Positions 11,831 to 24,024 of a stretch of DNA of 64,000 nucleotides are shown here, piece by piece. A program made the position numbers and the translations under genes. This DNA comes from Triplophysa rosa (lineage: Eukaryota; Chordata; Actinopteri; Cypriniformes; Nemacheilidae): contig NC_079891.1 in the NCBI RefSeq assembly GCF_024868665.1, positions 24,962,103 through 25,026,102 on the forward strand. The letters are read 5' to 3'. Under the pieces are notes generated by a model. That model was given only the letters and a program-made list of their open reading frames with translations. It was not told the origin of the DNA and did no database searches. Within the stretch, counting starts at the first letter, position 1; each line of letters opens with the position of its first letter.

Positions 11831-11868
11831 CGTGTGCGTGTGTGCGTGCGTGCGTGCGTGTGTGTACA
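11697..11868. repeat. (GT)n/(GCGT)n alternating purine-pyrimidine tract
   Basis: About 170 bp of TG, CG and GCGT units interrupted once by GGGGGGTGGGGG near 11729-11742. All six frames translate to artefact runs (Cys/Val, Thr/His). Confidence 0.95.
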
Positions 11869-12485
11869 TGTAGAGTTTTGAGAAATGGAGCCATAGTTTC
11901 AAAAATTGTGTGTAAGCAATTTGAAAAAACTGTAAAAAGCATTCTCTCATCTTTCAATTACAATTACATTTTCTTTTTAAGCATTCATGTGTCATTATAA
12001 TTAGTTGCACTCACTTCAATTTAAGATGATTTTAATAAACCCGTGGGTATGGTTAGGGTCTAAAGAGACTATAGGAGACTTTAAAATAGCCACCAAGAAA
12101 ATTTAAAAGCTATCATTTGACCATTTAATATAACAACAACAATAATAATAATAGAAAAGCTTTAGATAGAAAATTACAGCAATAGAGATGGAAAGTTTCC
12201 TTATTGAGCAGTGCAATGTTCAAGATATTAATATCTACCTCAGCATTACCACATTTCCTTCCACAAGTGATGACTGATTTAAACTTTGCCTTCTGAGATA
12301 AATATGACATTTTTATTCTACAGCAAAAACTCTTGTTAGAACACATCAAAATACTAAATACAATTAGAAATGTAATTAATACTCCCCAGTTTTCCATAAA
12401 GAGAATTTAGCAAGTTCAACCAGATATAACTAAAGACATGTACAGAACACATTATACAGAAGTATGTTCTGCTATGAGAAGGCAT

Positions 12486-13376
12486 TTACTCATTCGGATT
12501 TGTATCGTGTGGATGGTTTGAATGCGCTCTGCCTCTGCATCGTAGCGTTCGGGCTGAGAAGGCATAAAGAAAGGGGTTCACGCAACTGTTGATAAAGAAA
12601 AGAGCCCCAGTTACATTGTTGCTTACATTTAAATTCTTTGGCACTGCTATTTGGACTATGTTGTTGATCATACAGGGAGTGCTGAATATAAAGAACGTCA
12701 CAACAATTCTCACTGACAGTTTTGTCAACCTGTGACTGTTGAAAGAAGACGACTGACTTATCCTTTTATGGAGTCGAAGGTAGAAGCAGACAAGGCATAT
12801 AAAAGGTACAAGAAACAGCACAACAGTCTCCATAAGTATGATAGCATTTTTTTCTTGATGATTCTTATAGGCTGGATAACAGTGCATCTTCTTTTTAATC
12901 TGATCAGCCATTCGATAAATGAGAGCATGAGAGCCCAAAATGCCACTTAATGTCCAAATCCCACAAATGAGTCCATTTTCACCACGTCTTCCAAGTTTAG
13001 CCCACCGCTGCGGATACAGAACCTGTAGGTACCTCTGGACACTCATCAGGGTCATGCAAAACACGCTGCTGTACAGACTCCAGTACACAACGTAGGAGAA
13101 AAACTTGCACAGACCTTGGCCAAAACTCCAGCCATTCAGGAGAGCATAGATCCACACAGGCAGAAAGATCAGACTCAGCAGATCAGAGACAGCCAGACTC
13201 ATCATCAATTTTGGAGTGAAGCTTCCCTCCTTTAAATGTTGCACGAGCATTACCAGCACTGCCACATTACCTGGCACACCCAGCGCACAGCAGACTCCCA
13301 GAACAGTACTGGTGGTTAGCACACCCACTGAAGTATAGACAGAACTGTTGGAAACGTTCAGGTTCTCCATTGTCAT
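12486..13376 (-). CDS. ltb4r-like: Leukotriene B4 receptor 1-like G protein-coupled receptor
   Basis: Seven membrane segments are visible in one uninterrupted exon of 296 residues, a usual length for this group. Class A landmarks are GVPGN in helix 1, LAVSDLL in helix 2, the Cys of GLCKFF before helix 3, IW in helix 4, the ECL2 Cys in HCYP, LVPF in helix 5, STPC in helix 6 and NPFLY in helix 7. The helix 3 end reads VQRYLQVLYP, so the acidic residue of the DRY motif is Gln. This VQRYLQVLYPQ pattern is typical, as I remember it, of teleost receptors named leukotriene B4 receptor 1-like. Such receptors bind lipid mediators at the surface of leukocytes and couple to Gi. The start was set at MTMENLNVSNSS because NxS glycosylation sites follow at once; the frame stays open upstream to 13493. 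A splice acceptor (TTTCTTTGTCTAG before 13490) suggests a 5' UTR exon further right. Ligand assignment is inference. Confidence 0.78.
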   Translation of the reverse strand: MTMENLNVSNSSVYTSVGVLTTSTVLGVCCALGVPGNVAVLVMLVQHLKEGSFTPKLMMSLAVSDLLSLIFLPVWIYALLNGWSFGQGLCKFFSYVVYWSLYSSVFCMTLMSVQRYLQVLYPQRWAKLGRRGENGLICGIWTLSGILGSHALIYRMADQIKKKMHCYPAYKNHQEKNAIILMETVVLFLVPFICLVCFYLRLHKRISQSSSFNSHRLTKLSVRIVVTFFIFSTPCMINNIVQIAVPKNLNVSNNVTGALFFINSCVNPFLYAFSARTLRCRGRAHSNHPHDTNPNE

Positions 13377-13837
13377 CTCGCAGTTGCTGATGTGAATGTG
13401 AAGCTTGAGGTGTGTTGAGTGAGAAAGGCTGAGGAAGTATAGTCTCAGGAAGTGAACCTTGGTCTGGTGGCAAATCATTCTGAATCTAGACAAAGAAAAT
13501 TTGGTTTTACTTTTCGTTTGAATGAAACTGTTGATCTGGACAAGTGACTTAAAATTTCAGTTGTTTCTTCCCATAATATGGTCAAGGTTCATGCATTGCA
13601 GTTTGGAAATGCAGGTATGCCTTAGCAACTAAAACACACAGGGTGGTTAAATATAAACAGTACCTCTGTTGGTCTGCAGCTTTGACCTTACGCATATTTT
13701 ATCTGGAAATACAGGAAATATCAGAACAAACAGGAAATACATCACTGCTATTTACTCTTCTGTAAGTGTGAAAGTATTTCTACTGTAAACTAAATGATAC
13801 ATGCATGTAGCTAGAATATTTATACACATGTATATAC

Positions 13838-14045
13838 ACTGTAAGACTTTCCTGTAGTTTTGCAGCAGGTTTGCCAGTAAATTACTGTAGATTTAATTTA
13901 AACATAAATTTACCTAGTTCCAAGACTAAATATCTTAGGTCTCTTTTCTTGTTATGTAAATGTATCGTAATTTAAGAAGTTTTAAATAGTTTTACTGGAA
14001 AAACAAGACAAAAATGCTTAGAAGGAATGCCATTTTTTGCAGTGT
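13838..14045. repeat. Partial copy of the CTTGTTTT/GCAAAAAATG palindromic repeat
   Basis: The right end (TGGAAAAACAAGACAAAAAT, then GCCATTTTTTGCAGTG) matches the right arm of the palindrome at 26728-27183. The left end ACACTGTAA also matches its left end. The interior is only loosely similar, so this is a diverged or deleted copy. Confidence 0.5.
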
Positions 14046-14344
14046 TGCTGTGCTAATGCCAGTAATTAAAAGAAGACCAGTCTCTTCTTTCTCATTGTAG
14101 TGCGTCTTGCATTCTGTGAACTGTGCACATGCTGAGTCTATACATCATGTCATCATTTTAATAGGGCCATCTAGAGGGAAGATGCTGTAATCTGATTTAC
14201 TGTATAGCTTCCTCTAGCACACAGAGACCTGGAACTGAAAAAGTTCCATTGCACTACTGTTATCAATACTGACTTATACTTTCGGCATGCTTGTATTATA
14301 TTCTACATAAATGTGCTATGAGGGGATTTTTAAAACAAAAACTA

Positions 14345-14562
14345 AGTTTTAAATAGTAGAAATATCGAAACTCTGGTCATTTTTGAACGCGATGCTACTG
14401 GTCTAATTGGATTCAATGATCTATGCTAAGCTATGCTAAAAGGGCTATCGCCAGACCCGGAGATCAGTTTAATAGATTCCAAAACGGTAAAACTCAACTT
14501 ATTAACTCTGGGGGAGTTGGAGAATGAGCCTATTTCCAAAAAAAGTGGAGTGTTCCTTTAAT
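14345..14562 (-). mobile_element. Dispersed MITE-like repeat ending AAAGTGGAGTGTTCCTTTA
   Basis: On the minus strand it begins TAAAGGAACACTCCACTTTT and includes GGCTCATTCTCCAACTCC and GGTCTGGCGATAGC. I recognise this as a high-copy repeat of cyprinid genomes. Its far end is near 14345; no target duplication was identified. Confidence 0.65.
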
Positions 14563-17500
14563 ACCTCATGAATTATCAGGAAGTAACCTGAGTTCAAAGT
14601 CTTCCATTGACTTTATGAAAGAACAACATCTTAATTAAAACATTAACTAAGATGGGTACATCATCATGAATTATGATTTATTACGTATGATCATGATATA
14701 TTCAATAAAGTATCCAAGTCTCCCAATCATTGACTAAAAGTGTGTCATTTAAAATACTGTCGTGACATTTTATTCATTTATTTCAAACATGTATTTATTT
14801 TCTCCTAATTCTCTGTCATTGCAGTTTAGCCTATATTCACCGACCGTAAGAAAAGTGATTAGTGTAGCCTGCTTCAACTAGCCTTGCACATAAAACAATA
14901 TAACAAAAACATAGTTGATGACTAATAATAATCATGACCCTAGAGTCATGAAGAGTTTGAGAAGATTGCGGCATGATACTGTGACAAAATAAGTTTTTTG
15001 CCATAAGTATTGTTGGCGTTTTTAACGTGCCCTGATGGTTAAAGGAATATACAAAAAAGTACATTACCTAATGCATGATTAAAGGTTAGATCAGTATATC
15101 AGTTATTGTAAGAAATAATGTTTTTCAGTAATTATGATCTGAGTTATCAAGCATGATTATGTCTTGTTCATAGTAGCCTGTAGGTAAAGGCACAGATCCC
15201 AAAATTGGATAAACACTGCACATAGGACATGAATTCTGTTGACATCCAAATATAGTACTTATCATTTGCTTATCATGACTTCATCATGTGTGTGTGGCCC
15301 TTCAACTGAAGTGGTGACTTGATCCTTGGCGGTGAGCAATTCATGAAAAGAAAAAACACTCATATTTTGAGTGTGATTCATTGGCCAAAAAAGAGAAAAC
15401 ACAAAACAAACCAAATTGAAGATGAATTTGACCTATAGTATTGTTTACTTCTTTAAAATATTCAATAGAAATTGTGAGAATATTGTTATTGTGATTTTTT
15501 TTTCACCACGATAACCGTGTAGTGAAAACCTGATCATGACAGTCCTAGTCTTCATAATGTAGCTGACGTGGCCTTAAATATCAATACACCACAAATAGGG
15601 ACTTTGCGTCCTCACAATGTCAAACTAGTACACACTCACAAAAAACACAGTAAACAAGCCAAATAAAATGGTCTGAAAAGGATGAAGTGTGCTGAAATTT
15701 CTCTGCACTGTTAATTTTCACTGTGTCAGGTATGTCTCTTGGTTTACAGTGTGCTAGGGGTGAAAAACTGAGAATAACTTAGTTATAATGAGCGACCGGT
15801 TTTTAAATCAGATTACAATGCAAACTTGTCTAATTTAATCAACAGAGTGCAGTATGACTTTTACCATGACCTTGTATAAGGGCAGAGCATGCATGGCAGG
15901 AGACTTTCAGATGCAATATATCTTACCTTGTCATTCTAAACGATTTTCTTATTGAGCAAACACAATTGATTGATATGCATGTCAATAGCCATTTGAAGGG
16001 TGATCTGTTCGTTTGTACGACCGTAATGATCACTCTTGCGTGATTGGACAGTGAGAAGCGCATGTGAGGGACCGGCCAAAAGAGTGGATAACATATACTC
16101 TAAAAACGCATAACAGAAGAGGCATGAAATAAACAGATTGATATTGAAAGTGAAGCAGAGAGGAAGAGAGGAGGAGTAAACGAATGGGCAGCAAATAACA
16201 AGAGGTCTGTTAATTGGATTGGTGGGAAGGTTAATCGAATCAGTTTTCTGTTCTGTTGTGGAGAAACTTACAGAATGATGTCAACATATTCAATGCCAGT
16301 CAAAAGTTTGAATTTTTGCTTCTCAGAACCGGTAAAAGTTTCAATTAAAGTAGTTTTATAGACAAATATAAATTATATATTTATATACATTTTTTGCTTA
16401 CAAAATTTTAAATGTAATGGATGAGTTGGAAACCATCCAGCATGTATTGGAACGTCAACTTTGTTTGGAAAACATCCCAGGTGTATAAATCATGAGGCTA
16501 GCTAAGGGAATGCCGAAGAGGGAGCACATTTCCAATAAAGGCCAAAATGGCAACTTTGAAGAAGTGTGCGTGTGTGCGTGTGTGTTAGGCCGCGCGCACA
16601 CCTGTGTGTTTGCAGTAATGTGACAGAAAAGCCAGTGGTAATAATATTATTTATTCCTCGTATTGTTTCTATCATCAGCAGTAAAAAAATCATGCAAAAT
16701 TTTGAAAGAGTAGGTCTATCAAAATATAGGCTATTTGTTAAGCAGCATGAAGAGGAAAACAAACGAGTATCTATCAGTGTTTATGAATTCATTCTATTTT
16801 TCTATTCAGTTATTTTATTTATTCGATTTCAGTGTATTTCTTTATTGAAACGCTGTGTTTATTGAAACGAAACGGCACGCGTTTCCATTAACAATACAGT
16901 TTGACATTATAAACGTCAGATCAAGAGCAGGGTGCTTGTGTGCTGTGATGGCCTGTAGGTTACACTATAACCTTTCTGTTATTTAAACTTGGCGCAGTGA
17001 TATCGAACTGTAATTCGGTCGACAGATGTGGAACTACTTCATAGGTGTGCGTTTGACTGAAAAATAATGCACACCCGTTGAACGTTCGTCAGCCAATCAG
17101 AATGAAGCATTCCACAGCCCCGTGGTATAATAACCAATAATAAATGTCAAATTCTTACATAAAACGTTAACCAGTCCACAACATCTTCTGCAAACCACTA
17201 CAGCTATATGCTAACCACAGTACTAACATAATAATGATGTCTGCCTGAAAATCACAGATTCGGATGTCACACAAAAAGACACACAGACACTTATAAGATC
17301 AAGTCCCAGAAGTGCAGGGATCACAGAGATTAAAAAGACAAGCAGGCCATCTATGCGAAGTGTCTGAAGTGTGAGAAAAAACCAGAGAGATTGTGGAACT
17401 TTGTGAACTTCCCAGCCACGGTATTCATCACAGTTCAAACACAGACCTGTTGTTATATCACGCTTCTCAGAAATGTTGATAAGAAACGGCCAAGATGCTG

Positions 17501-18516
17501 AGAGGTGTTTTAACACCTCCCACTTATCTCAGGGTCATCAGAAATGGGCCGCGTCTCAACTTGTGAGGCAGGTCTGGTCATGGCTCTGTGAGGAGAGCAT
17601 CGTGATTTTTCAATTCCCAACGTGGGAGCTGCGTGTTAATGATGCAAGCGACTTCAGCAGTTCTGAACACACCCTTATTTTCTGTTATGCTTATTCATTG
17701 GAGGAACCTGAATAGAATCTACATTTGTCTTCATGTTTAATATAGAAACAGCAAGCAGAGCTCTTTTAAAACATATCACTTGTGAATCTATAGTTTTGTG
17801 TTCTAGTTGGTAACCCTCGAGGCATACCTGCAGGTTTGACTCACTGAGAGAAAGCTACCATTTTATTACTGATAATAACAGCGCTAATAGTACAGGCAAC
17901 ACCACATGGTTCGTTGTGTGTGTGTGTGTGTCCTGCGTGTGCTTTCACGTGTTTTCAGAGCTGTTTTTAGGAATCGAGGTAACTGGTGACGCAAATCGTG
18001 AGGATTTATCTCAGCCTGCCCACCTTCTCACCAAAACATCAGTGCATATAAATAGCAGGCTCGTCTCGGTGCTATTATTACCCGCAACCTCATCCCAGAG
18101 CTCAACGTGCGGATTGATCCGGCTGTCTCCTCCTGAGAAGCAATGGGAGGGCTGCGAGAGGTCAGGCTGCTCTTTTTAACTGCACGCGTCACTGCTCAGG
18201 TCAGATGAGATATTTGACGTAAACAGTCAGTTTAATTGTACTGTTCTTTTGAGGTGACAGATATGAATCATGCTAAATGTCTGAATTTTATCAGACTATA
18301 TTGGAAAGGAACATTGAACATTTAGCTAGCAGTAGAATGAAATAAATGACCAACTTGATATCATGAGACGCTTTAGCTATTAGAAGGTAGTAAAGCAATA
18401 GCACAGAAGAAAGAGTGCATTGGGGTCTTACATCAGCACTCTTGGAGCACTTCTCGTCCAATCAAAATCAAAATTCAAAAAGGTTTTAAAAAGAGGCAAT
18501 CTATGACACTTTGCAG

Positions 18517-18787
18517 TACACTCTTAAAAATAATTGCTTCAAAAATATTGCTTCTCAATACCATAGAAGAACCTTTTTTGTATAAATGGTTCCATAAAGA
18601 ACCTTTGACATCTGCAGAACCTTTCGGTTTCATAAAAGGTTCTTTGTGGTGAAAAAAGGTTCTTCAGATTATAAAAAGGTGAGAAAGAGAGAAAGGTTCT
18701 TTAAAGAACCTTTGACTAAATAGTTTCTTTGTGGAACCAAAAATGGTTCTATGGCATCGCTTTTTTATGGCACCTTTTTTAAGTGTA
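18517..18787 (+). mobile_element. GGTTCTTT-type palindromic MITE, copy 1
   Basis: It begins TACACTCTTAAAAATAA and ends TTTTTTAAGTGTATGG. Inside are many GGTTCTTT/AAAGAACC words that fold back on each other (for example AAAGGTTCTTTAAAGAACC near 18695). No protein is encoded. It matches the copy at 19311-19581 in the opposite orientation over its whole length. Confidence 0.85.
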
Positions 18788-19310
18788 TGGCTATTCAATG
18801 TAAGGATATATGTTTTGATATATATAACAGAATGAATTATAGTGTTTAAGCAAATAAAAAATAACAAAGAACAATGCCAAAAGGTTATCTGTCCTATGAA
18901 CTTGAATAAATTGACATTCTGTCTCTGTTGTACTGTAAAGATGTGTAGGTCTAATGCACCAACCCTCAGATTTGAAAGTTAGTAAAAGATATTCAAAGAA
19001 ACTTTAAAGTATTGATCCACAATATATTATGATTCACTCTCTGTTCAAATAATTTCTCACCACATTTATTTATTACACTTCTAGGGCGCCAATAATAAAA
19101 TAAGCAGATGTGTGAAACTAAATCTGCCTAAAATTTGAAAATTATAAAGATGTTGACCTGTTGTGTGATTTCTTATCAGCAAATTCCTATAAAACTAGTT
19201 GAATGGATAATTGTACTTTATTTATTTCTTAATTTTAAACCTAATTATTTTGATCTTTGCATTTTAATTTCAAGGTCAAAGTTACATTCACATACAGGAC
19301 AATTATACAC

Positions 19311-19581
19311 TACACTCTTAAAAATAAAGGTTCAACACAGCGATGGCATAGAAGAACCATTTTTGGTTACACAACGAACCATTTAGTCAAAGGTTCTTTA
19401 AAGAACCATCTCTTTCTTACCTTTTTATAATTTGAAGAATCTTTTTTCGCCACAAAGAACATTTTGTTAAACAGAAAGGTTCTTCAGATGTTAAAGGTTC
19501 TTTATGGAACCATTTAGACAAAAAAAAGGTTCTTTATGGCATCAAAGTACCTTTTAAGTACCTTTATTTTTAACAGTGTAG
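19311..19581 (-). mobile_element. GGTTCTTT-type palindromic MITE, copy 2 (inverted)
   Basis: Read on the minus strand it follows copy 1 block by block: TACACTGTTAAAAATAAAGG, then CATAAAGAACC, TGGTTCCATAAAGAACC, GATTCTTCAAATTATAAAAAGG, AAAGAACCTTTGACTAAATGG and AACCAAAAATGGTTCT. It is 271 bp, the same length as copy 1. The two copies enclose about 520 bp. Confidence 0.85.
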
Positions 19582-22563
19582 CAGTAAAATGTTTTGTATA
19601 CCTGCAACATGTGCAATGGTTTAAAACTATATACAATATACTGTATATACACACACTTAAACTAAATATTACAAGATTTAAAGAAGCGTGACCAGTTCAT
19701 TCCAAGTATTTATAATACAAAAACACATTTGACCTAAAAGGTCCAAGACTCAACTCTGCTTTGAAAACGTTTATTTCAAGCCTTTGTCTATAATCGGAGA
19801 CCTGGCCAGTAAGGTTTAATTGATACTTCTCCGTAAAAATAACTTTATTAAATAACACCGTGACCTTCAACGTCTTCTTGCAAATCTAATTTAGCTGTAT
19901 GCCATCGATGTATTGAGCTCGATTCTATTTATGTAGACTAAATTATGTGAGAGTCAATTCCAGACACAACCAATCAGGTCAGGCCTATTTGGCTTTGTTT
20001 CAGTTCTCAGTTGGAAGACCAGCACCAGTTCCCCCAATGGGAAGAACCGGGGGAGGGGGGAGGGAACGATCTATAAGGAAAACTCAATTTAGCTGCTCAT
20101 TTTCACTTTTATCTGCTCTCTTTGCCACCTGTACGTCAGAAGGGGGCCCAGTGGTAGCCAAACATGTCAGACCCAGCTGTCATTTACTCAAGCTAGTCTG
20201 CTGTGATCTCTCTGTGGTCCACTTTAATTACCCGTCCCCTCCTCTCTAGTCTGCTGAGGTCACACACTGGGAGCATATCCAACATAATGAAAAATCTTGC
20301 CACATTCCCATAGTTTGGGGAATGGCAGGACCCTGATGAACTGCATGGTCAACACGGCTAAAAGATGTTGACATGATAAGAGGTGAAGAAGTAAAGCCCT
20401 TTTTCGACTGTCTGTAAATTACACGTACAAAGAAATATAAAAGGATGCATTTCTTTATACATATATGTGGATACAGCACCTTAAAGACTTTAAAGATGGT
20501 GAAAAGAATGCATTATTGCTGACAGACTAAATTTATAACAAAAGTTTAACACAATTTTTTGCAGGCTAATAGAAGAGAGCTGAAATGCAGCAAAGTTATT
20601 ATACATTATTATCATATCTTCGAAATTATTACATGGAGGTCCTGTGCGTATGTAACCCTATGCGTTTTGCTACTAAATAACATGTCAATGTAGTGAGATA
20701 CTAAAATGCTGCACGATACAGCTATTTTATGGGCTCAATAAAACCAAGGACATCCACAAATAAGGTTAAACGGCTGAGAATATATATGTAATGCATAGTA
20801 TGACTGCAATAAATGAAGAAAATCCATTAGGGAATCACATATTTGAAACTCACTCAGAGCTGACAATAAAATGTTCATAACATTTTATTTAAGATTTGTC
20901 ATAACTTATATTACTAAAAAAGTCTTTACACTCTTGCAGGGTATGTACATCTATTTTTTCCATATGGACAATAAAAATCAATGTAATGTGAGATCCTCCT
21001 CTCTCCGCTTCATTTATTGTGGAAATGTGTGGTGTCTTCATATAAATAACTACTCAGGAGGCAGTTTGACCCTGATGCAAGTGAATGGCATTGAGCTGAG
21101 GATGGAGGGGATCCAGCTTTCCATGGGCACTGACCCAATTACCTGCTCGTACTTTTATTGATTTCAAAACCAACAACCCAACGGATGAGGAATACGGTTG
21201 GGATAGGAATAATCTAATACTGTATGATCAGATATTGCAGAGGCACTATGAAAGGGCCTCGGCTCTGTGCCCGTAACCCCTCTGGCAGCTTTTGTGTCCT
21301 ATTTATCCTTTACACCCAAGTTCACACTCCTTTTTGTCACATTTCCTAGTGCTTAAGAATTTCCTACAGATGTAAGTCAATCCTCACACCATTGATTTGG
21401 TCCCTGTGACGCTTTTGGAATGTATTGATCTGTATTCCTACTTGACCTGATTTCCTTAACTGTTTAATCAAGGATTGACTGAATCAAGGCAAAGTATCAG
21501 AGGCATGCCATATTCTATTCATAGCTAGAAATGGGGATTAGACTCTCTTTCAATCGATCTGTGCCAAATATATACTTCAGGGCAGGTAATAAGCCTAAAT
21601 TAAGGTACGTTAACAAAAAGTCCAAATGCAATATAATGCAAACAGATAAAAAGGAATAACTAACTAACCTTAGATTTTTTCTTCAAGTTCTTTCTCTGGC
21701 AGAAACCCCTGTGGGTTTCTTCTTGGATTGGCAGGCATCAAGCAGCTTCCTGCCAGGATTCTTGATTTCATCTCAGAAAAGAAAGCATTCCCCCGACTAC
21801 AGAACTGAAAGGTGTCTTTGGGTGAGACGTACATACAGATAGACAAGAAGAGGGAGACATATGGACTTAAAAGGCTCATATATCCAAAAAACAGATTGAA
21901 TTCCAAATGGTGATGAGTGAAATCCCATCTCAAGTGATACATGTATGTTCAGTCATTTGGACCAGACCATCCTCTTACAAAACACTGTTATTCACAATGC
22001 TTACACACAACAAACTTTTGAGGTTTTATGAGCAACACATTTATTTGCAACACTTTTTGTTGCCATTCTGTTGTAAAAGTTTTTATATTGTGTTCAATAA
22101 AATTTGCATTTGCTTTTTATTGCTTTTCTCTCAATGGTTGCAGATCTCTTGTTCTTATTCAACATTAATCTCCAACTGTACCTTCACAATATTGAACCAC
22201 TGCGGTCTACTCACACATATTTAACTTATCAGTCTGCTAGTTTTATCTTCCCACTGTACAATGTTTAAAAGGGCCATAAACCCTCTCCCTGAACACTAAA
22301 TTATTTCTTTAGTGGCATTATTTAAATGGTCCCATTATAGCAGCTAGCCCCATATCTTCTCACCTCTTTTCAATATAACTGCTGAATATGGAGGTTTTGA
22401 GGGCTGGCCAGTGTCTTTTATATGATTACATTATGTCTTTAAGTGGAGAATTGGGCTGTGACTTTGAATATGTTGCCAGCAGGTTGTTAATCCTGAAGAT
22501 GGCTAGAGGAGAAAAGGACAATAGAAGGAGAGATACCTCAATACTAATCAGCTCAAAAATGTA

Positions 22564-22902
22564 TCACAACTTAAGACTTAGCCAGGTGGCAAAACTCAAC
22601 CTAAGAAGCATCTCTCGACTGCTGCAGCGGGCGGCAAGGTCCCCTACCCTCTTGATGGAGGTGAGCGCCACCAGGAGAGCCATCTTCATCGTGAGATGAG
22701 AAAGAGCGGCGTCTCCCAGGGGCTCGAAAGGGGGCCTTTGGAGGTCCGCCAGGACCACATCAAGGTACCAAGAGGGTACGGCGCACGGACGAGGCGGATT
22801 CAGCCTTCTCGCGCCCCTTAGGAACCTAATGATCAGGTCGTGCTGTCCCAGAGACTTACCAACGACTGGTTCGTGATGAGCGGCAATGGCGGCTACATAC
22901 AC
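22564..22902 (-). pseudogene. Truncated tyrosine recombinase fragment of the DIRS-like element
   Basis: The frame continues from the reverse transcriptase frame after a shift. It has YVAAIAAHHEPV, GKSLGQHDLIIRFLRGARR, PPRP and ALTSIKRVGDLA. The Arg in KRVGDL is the first catalytic Arg of the recombinase family. The downstream HxxR and Tyr are absent because the similarity stops near 22635; the last 20 or so codons are unrelated flank. Confidence 0.8.
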
Positions 22903-22953
22903 TTTCAGTGTGGAAGGAGAGAGATTACTCTTGAGTCTCTCTTGCAGGAAGGA

Positions 22954-23946
22954 CTACACGTTCCCGATCAAGCAACTCCGTGGGTCTTCTCCTCGAGAAG
23001 AGCACCAGGACGAGAAGAGGCGCCACTTAAAGGCGTACAGCCGCCTAGTGGCAGGGGCCCTAGCCTGAGTGATGGTCTCAACCACCGCAGGCGGTAGGCC
23101 ACTCAGGATCTCCTCGTCCTGTCCAGACATGGAGGTTCCAGAGGTCAGGTCTCGGATGCCACAATGTGCCCTTCCCCTGTGAAAGAAGGTCCTTCGAAGG
23201 TCTACCACGGGGGAGAGCTTGCTCTTTTCCCGGTTGACCTGTAATCCCAGATGATCTAGGTGCCGAAGCACCAGGTCCCTGTGTGTACACAACAGATCTC
23301 GTGAGTGTGCCAAGATGAGCCAGTCGTCGAGATAGTTGAGTACGCGCATGCCCTTCTCCCTGAGGGGAGCGAGGGCGGCTTCCACGACCTTCATGAAGAC
23401 TCGTGGAGACAGGGACAGACCGATGGGGAGGACCCTGTACTTATATGCCCGCCCCTCGTAAGCGAACCGCAGGAACGGTCGATGACGAGGGAGAATCGAG
23501 ACATTAAAGTATGCATCCTTCAGGTCGATAGCCATGAACCAGTCCTGACATCTGATAGACGTCAGGATGCGCTTCTGCGTCAGCATCCTGAATGGCAGCT
23601 TGTGTAGGTGCCTATTCAGGGAACGCAGATCTAGAATGGGGCGAAACCCCCCGCCTTTCTTGGGGACAATGAAGTACAGGCTGTAAAACCCGCAGAACAT
23701 CTCGGCTGGAGGGACGAGCTCGATCGCTTCCTTCGCCAGAAGGGTGGCGACCTCGGCCCGAAGCACGGGAGCATCCTTGCCTCGAACAGAGGTAAAGAGG
23801 ACGCCCCGAAACTTGGGTGGGTGTCTGGCAAATTGGATCGAATAGCTGAGACAGATCATCCTCCCTTGCCACCGTGACGGTCTGGGAAGCGCTAGCCAGG
23901 CTCCCAGGGACCGAGACAGGGGGACTAGGGGTTCGATCTGCTTCAT
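22954..23946 (-). pseudogene. DIRS-like reverse transcriptase joined to recombinase N-terminus
   Basis: The open frame of 330 codons has the reverse transcriptase blocks VPKKGGGFRPILDLRSLN, DLKDAYFNVSI, LPIGLSLSPRVF and the active-site YLDDW (two Asp). About 45 residues after LSPVVDLRR it changes to ATRRLYAFKWRLFSSWC, the start of the recombinase core-binding domain. In complete fish elements, as I remember them, several hundred residues with RNase H lie between these points. The frame therefore records an internal deletion. The protein belongs to a retrotransposon, not to a host gene. Confidence 0.85.
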
Positions 23947-24024
23947 TGATCCCCGGAGGTGGTTCGATGGCTAGGGGTTGGGCTCGATGGTGGTCTCGAT
24001 CTCCCTGGGATCATCCCATCAGGG

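Larger units (their letters stand above)
9245..12485. other. nsmf upstream region and spacer to the receptor gene
   Basis: The right part of this 3.2-kb spacer must hold the nsmf 5' UTR and promoter, close to 9245-9570. No TATA box in a convincing place was seen. Further right are a solo DIRS-type terminal repeat (10466-10548), a conserved-looking repeat with CCGGGCATTTTCCCGGTGGG (about 10549-10740), a SINE/LINE tail (11451-11520), a TA repeat and a long GT/GCGT tract. On the minus strand 12317-12312 reads AATAAA, a possible polyadenylation signal for the receptor gene. Confidence 0.55.
13377..22634. other. Gene-poor spacer with mobile elements
   Basis: No gene was recognised in these 9.3 kb. 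Visible repeats are fragments at 13838-14045 and 14345-14562 and the inverted MITE pair at 18517-18787 and 19311-19581. Segments around 17500-18200 and 20000-21200 are less AT-rich and could be conserved non-coding sequence, but nothing specific supports that. The 5' UTR exon of the receptor gene would be expected in the first few kilobases. Confidence 0.5.

Noticed and set aside
11540..12000. Open frames on both strands rich in Cys/Val or Thr/His
   Set aside because: They are translations of the GT/GCGT simple repeat.
17223..20249. Open frames at 17223-17516 (minus) and 19947-20249 (plus)
   Set aside because: They show no family motif and no fitting splice sites, and their length is not unusual for this amount of sequence.
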